This document shows, in pieces, positions 47,981 to 50,484 of a DNA stretch of 50,484 nt. The stretch covers positions 1 to 50,484 of the forward strand of contig NZ_RJVR01000077.1 in assembly GCF_003999195.1 (NCBI RefSeq). Direction: 5' to 3'. The position numbers and the translations under genes were made by a program. A model generated the notes under the pieces. The model was given only the letters and a program-made list of their open reading frames with translations. It had not been told where the DNA came from and ran no database searches. The stretch's first letter is position 1. Each line of letters begins with the position of its first letter. This stretch comes from Streptomyces soli (lineage in GTDB: Bacteria > Actinomycetota > Actinomycetes > Streptomycetales > Streptomycetaceae).

Positions 47981-49489
47981 CTACTGGCCGCTGGGGCACT
48001 GCTGGGCCAGCGTCTGGTCCTCCGGGGAGAGGGTGGTGCTGGGCGAGGATGATGGTGTGGCCGTCGCGCTCGGCTTCGGGCTGGCGGACGCCGAACCGGA
48101 GGCGGTGCCGGCGGTGCCGGTTGACGTCTTCTTGGCCTTTCCGGCGGCTGCTTTGGCCTTGGCGGCCTTGTCGATGGCTTCCTTGGTCTGGCAGACCTTG
48201 GCCTGTTTCTCCAGCGCGGCGGCGGTGTCACGGGCGTCGGCGAGGCTGCCGGCGGCGATGGTGTCCTCGACGTTCTTGCGCTGGTAGTCCGGGAGGTACT
48301 TGAGTTCGATCGCGGGGCGGTCCTCATGGACCTTCGACAGGTTGATCCAGGCCAGCTTCTGCTGGATGCCCTGGTAGATCGCGGCGTGGTTTCCCTGGAC
48401 GCCCACGTAGTACTGCGTCTGGGTCCAGCGGTACGCGCCGTACACGCCGCCGCCGATGAGGCCGAGGACGACGACCAGGATCGCCGAGCGCTTCAGCCAC
48501 TTGCGGGACTTGCGGGGCTTGTCCCAGTCGTCGGCGCTCTCGCCCTCGAAGGCGCCGAAGCTGCCGAGCGGCACGCCGGCCATCGTCATGTCGCCGCTGC
48601 CGGGCGGCCCGAAGGCGCCCTCGGGGGGCTGCGGGCGGCCCAGCTCGGAGGCGCGGCCGGCGGGGGTCTGGAGGTGCCGCGGGTCGGAGAGCGGGAGCTG
48701 GCTGTCGGCCACGGCGCCGACGACGACAGGGGCGTCGTGGAGGCGGCCGGCCAGGGTGTCGTTGTCGTCGATGTCCAGGACGTCGGCGACGATGCAGGTG
48801 ATGTTGTCGGGGCCGCCGCCGCGCAGTGCGAGCTGGATGAGCTGCTGCACGGTCTCGCCCGGATCCTGGTAACCCGCGAGGGTGTCCTCCAGGGTCTGGT
48901 GGCTGACGACGCCGGACAAACCGTCCGAACAGATGAGATAACGGTCACCGGCCCGGACCTCGCGGACCGACAGGTCGGGTTCGACCTGGCCGCGGCCGTC
49001 CAGGGCGCGCATCAGCAGCGAGCGCTGCGGGTGCGTACCGGCTTCCTCCTCGGTGATCCGGCCCTCGTCGACCAGGCGCTGCACCCAGGTGTGGTCCTGG
49101 GTGATCTGGGTGAGGACGCCGTCACGCAGCAGGTACGCGCGGGAGTCGCCGACGTGCACCAGGCCGAGCCGCTGGCCGGTCCACAGCAGCGCGGTGAGCG
49201 TGGTGCCCATGCCCTCCAGCTGGGGGTCCTCCTCGACCATGATGCGCAGCTGGTCGTTGGCGCGCTGCACGGCGGTGCCGAGCGAGGTGAGGATGTCCGA
49301 GCCGGGGATGTCGTCGTCGAGCGTCACGAGGGTGGAGATCACCTCGGACGAGGCGACCTCACCGGCGGCCTGGCCGCCCATGCCGTCGGCGATCGCGAGC
49401 AGGCGGGGGCCGGCGTAGCCGGAGTCCTCGTTGCCCTCCCGGATCATGCCCTTGTGCGAACCGGCGGCGAAGCGCAGCGACAGACTCAT
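47981..49489 (-). CDS. pstP: PP2C-type protein phosphatase (PstP-like)
   Basis: I start at ATG 49489 (MSLSLRFAAGSHKGMIREGN), which has a GGCGAGG ribosome site; ATG 49519 would add ten residues (MYPEPTGEVR). The 502-residue product has a PP2C domain with metal-binding AIADGMGGQAAGE, VHVGDSRAYLLRDG, LICSDGLSGVV and GGGPDNITCIV, then a linker, one membrane helix (SAILVVVLGLIGGGVYGAYR) and an extracellular Ala/Lys/Ser-rich tail. The family dephosphorylates PknB-type kinases and their targets. It is 28 bp upstream of the rodA/ftsW gene and forms one operon with the FHA genes. Confidence 0.95.
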   Translation of the reverse strand: MSLSLRFAAGSHKGMIREGNEDSGYAGPRLLAIADGMGGQAAGEVASSEVISTLVTLDDDIPGSDILTSLGTAVQRANDQLRIMVEEDPQLEGMGTTLTALLWTGQRLGLVHVGDSRAYLLRDGVLTQITQDHTWVQRLVDEGRITEEEAGTHPQRSLLMRALDGRGQVEPDLSVREVRAGDRYLICSDGLSGVVSHQTLEDTLAGYQDPGETVQQLIQLALRGGGPDNITCIVADVLDIDDNDTLAGRLHDAPVVVGAVADSQLPLSDPRHLQTPAGRASELGRPQPPEGAFGPPGSGDMTMAGVPLGSFGAFEGESADDWDKPRKSRKWLKRSAILVVVLGLIGGGVYGAYRWTQTQYYVGVQGNHAAIYQGIQQKLAWINLSKVHEDRPAIELKYLPDYQRKNVEDTIAAGSLADARDTAAALEKQAKVCQTKEAIDKAAKAKAAAGKAKKTSTGTAGTASGSASASPKPSATATPSSSPSTTLSPEDQTLAQQCPSGQ

Positions 49490-49580
49490 ACGCACCTCGC
49501 CTGTCGGCTCCGGGTACATCCGCACGCTGCCCACCCTCTCGCTTGCTGGCCGTGCTCCCTGGGCTTGCCCATTGATGCGA

Positions 49581-50102
49581 CTACTTCCGCAGCTCGATGA
49601 CGGTCTTGCCGATGCGGATCGGGGCACCCAGCGGGATCGGGGTCGGCGTGGTCAGCCGGTTCCGGTCCATATAGGTGCCATTCGTGGACCCGAGGTCCTC
49701 GACGATCCACTGGCCGTCACGGTCCGGATAGATCCTGGCATGCCGGCTGCTCGCGTAGTCGTCGTCCAGCACAATCGTCGAGTCGTGCGCGCGGCCCAGT
49801 GTGATCGTCTGGCCTTGCAGTGCCACCGTGGTGCCCGCGAGCGAGCCCTCGGCGACCACGAGCTTGGTCGGGGCGCCACGTCGCGCCCGGTTGTTCTGCG
49901 GCGGTTGCTGCTGCCGCTGGGTAGCCTGCGCCTGCTGGCGCTGCTGCGGCGGCCGGGTGCCGGTTTCCGCGCGCCGCGAAGCACGCTGGGTCACCCGCGT
50001 CCCGAACAGATCGCTACGGATGACCTGTACGGCCACGATGACGAACAGCCACAGTACGGCGAGGAAACCCAACCGCATGACCGTCAGGGTCAGCTCTGAC
50101 AT
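49581..50102 (-). CDS. fhaB: FHA-domain protein FhaB/FipA-like
   Basis: The 173-residue protein starts at ATG 50102 (MSELTLTVMRLGFLAVLWLF). It has an N-terminal membrane helix (about 9-27), a Gln/Arg/Pro-rich linker and a C-terminal FHA domain (about 95-173) with LGRAHDSTIVLDDDYASSRH, EDLGSTNGTYMDRNRL; the phosphothreonine-binding Arg, Ser, His and Asn residues are present. FhaB-type proteins read phosphothreonines made by PknB and join division and wall synthesis proteins. It is 10 bp from fhaA. Confidence 0.95.
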   Translation of the reverse strand: MSELTLTVMRLGFLAVLWLFVIVAVQVIRSDLFGTRVTQRASRRAETGTRPPQQRQQAQATQRQQQPPQNNRARRGAPTKLVVAEGSLAGTTVALQGQTITLGRAHDSTIVLDDDYASSRHARIYPDRDGQWIVEDLGSTNGTYMDRNRLTTPTPIPLGAPIRIGKTVIELRK

Positions 50103-50112
50103 TGCCCCCGCT

Positions 50113-50484
50113 TCACCCTTCGGCTTGCCGGTACACGATGGTGGTACTCCCCACGACGATGCGAGAGCCGTCGCGGAGCGTAGCGCGCTGGGTGTGCTGC
50201 CCGTCCACCACGATCCCGTTTGTCGATCCGAGGTCCTGGACCACGGAAGGCGATCCGACCCGGATCTCGGCGTGGCGCCGGGACACTCCGGGGTCATCGA
50301 CCCGTACGTCCGCCTCGGTGCTGCGGCCGAGCACCAGCGTCGCCCGGGAGATCTGGTGCCGGGTGCCGTTGATCTCGATCCAGCGGCGCACCGGGCCTCC
50401 CTCGGCCGGGGCTCCCGTGCCGGGCAGCCGGGTCACCGGCGCGGAGCCGGCCTGGCGCGCGCCCACGGACGGCGGCGGCCCGGC
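50113..50484 (-). CDS. fhaA: FHA-domain protein FhaA, C-terminal part
   Basis: The frame is open to the right end of the window, so the N-terminus lies outside. The visible 123 residues contain a complete FHA domain: LVLGRSTEADVRVDDPGVSR, RHAEIRVGSPS and QDLGSTNGIVVDGQ. A Pro/Gly-rich linker precedes it. In mycobacteria FhaA binds the phosphorylated MviN pseudokinase; the counterpart pseudokinase gene is at 3039-4823. It is the first gene of the leftward fhaA-fhaB-pstP-rodA-pbpA-pknB run. Confidence 0.92.
   Translation of the reverse strand, partial: AGPPPSVGARQAGSAPVTRLPGTGAPAEGGPVRRWIEINGTRHQISRATLVLGRSTEADVRVDDPGVSRRHAEIRVGSPSVVQDLGSTNGIVVDGQHTQRATLRDGSRIVVGSTTIVYRQAEG

Overview
The window is the origin-proximal core of an actinobacterial chromosome, almost certainly a Streptomyces. 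The evidence is very high GC with strongly GC-biased third codon positions, many GTG starts, TTGTCCACA-type DnaA boxes between dnaA and dnaN, six exact copies of the Streptomyces parS palindrome GTTTCACGTGAAAC, and the Streptomyces order (from memory of S. coelicolor) murJ - sigM - trxBA - parBA - rsmG - jag - yidC - yidD - rnpA - rpmH - dnaA - oriC - dnaN - gnd - recF - gyrBA - tRNA-Ile - tRNA-Ala - crgA - sortases - pknB - pbpA - rodA/ftsW - PP2C - fhaB - fhaA.

Left arm (1-14.7 kb). A DUF6049 membrane protein fragment and murJ are followed by a separate membrane pseudokinase that corresponds to the C-terminal half of mycobacterial MviN. Next come the ECF sigma factor SigM with a ZAS-type anti-sigma factor, then trxB-trxA behind a perfect sigma-R promoter. 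On the minus strand follow a GNAT protein, parB, parA, rsmG, jag, yidC, yidD, rnpA and rpmH. Five of the six parS sites lie here, three of them inside coding sequence.

Origin (14.7-18.8 kb). dnaA has a DnaA box next to its promoter and oriC fills about 0.8 kb between dnaA and dnaN. dnaN, a short 6-phosphogluconate dehydrogenase, recF, a DUF721 gene, gyrB, gyrA and a DUF3566 membrane protein run rightward. tRNA-Ile(GAT) and a DLW-39 micro-protein gene close this block.

Variable part (27.6-36.0 kb). A von Willebrand A-domain lipoprotein/secreted-protein gene and a converging Ser/Thr kinase gene are both broken and appear fused tail to tail by a deletion; the XRE-type regulator that precedes the kinase is intact. 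After tRNA-Ala(TGC) comes a cassette of a giant AfsR/SARP-type regulator (containing the sixth parS) and a DHA2 drug exporter, separated by GTCAGCG direct repeats that could be the regulator's operator, then a DUF5324 gene.

Right arm (36.2-50.5 kb). A cyclophilin, a rhomboid protease, a cluster of four DnaA boxes outside oriC, crgA, a DUF881 protein, three class E sortases interleaved with a 58-residue membrane protein and pabA, and finally the conserved cell-wall growth cluster (PASTA kinase, class B PBP, RodA/FtsW, PP2C phosphatase, two FHA proteins). Together the window links replication initiation, origin segregation, ribosome/RNase P and membrane-protein insertion, thiol redox control, and polar growth and division. 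I see no IS element, prophage or CRISPR array.
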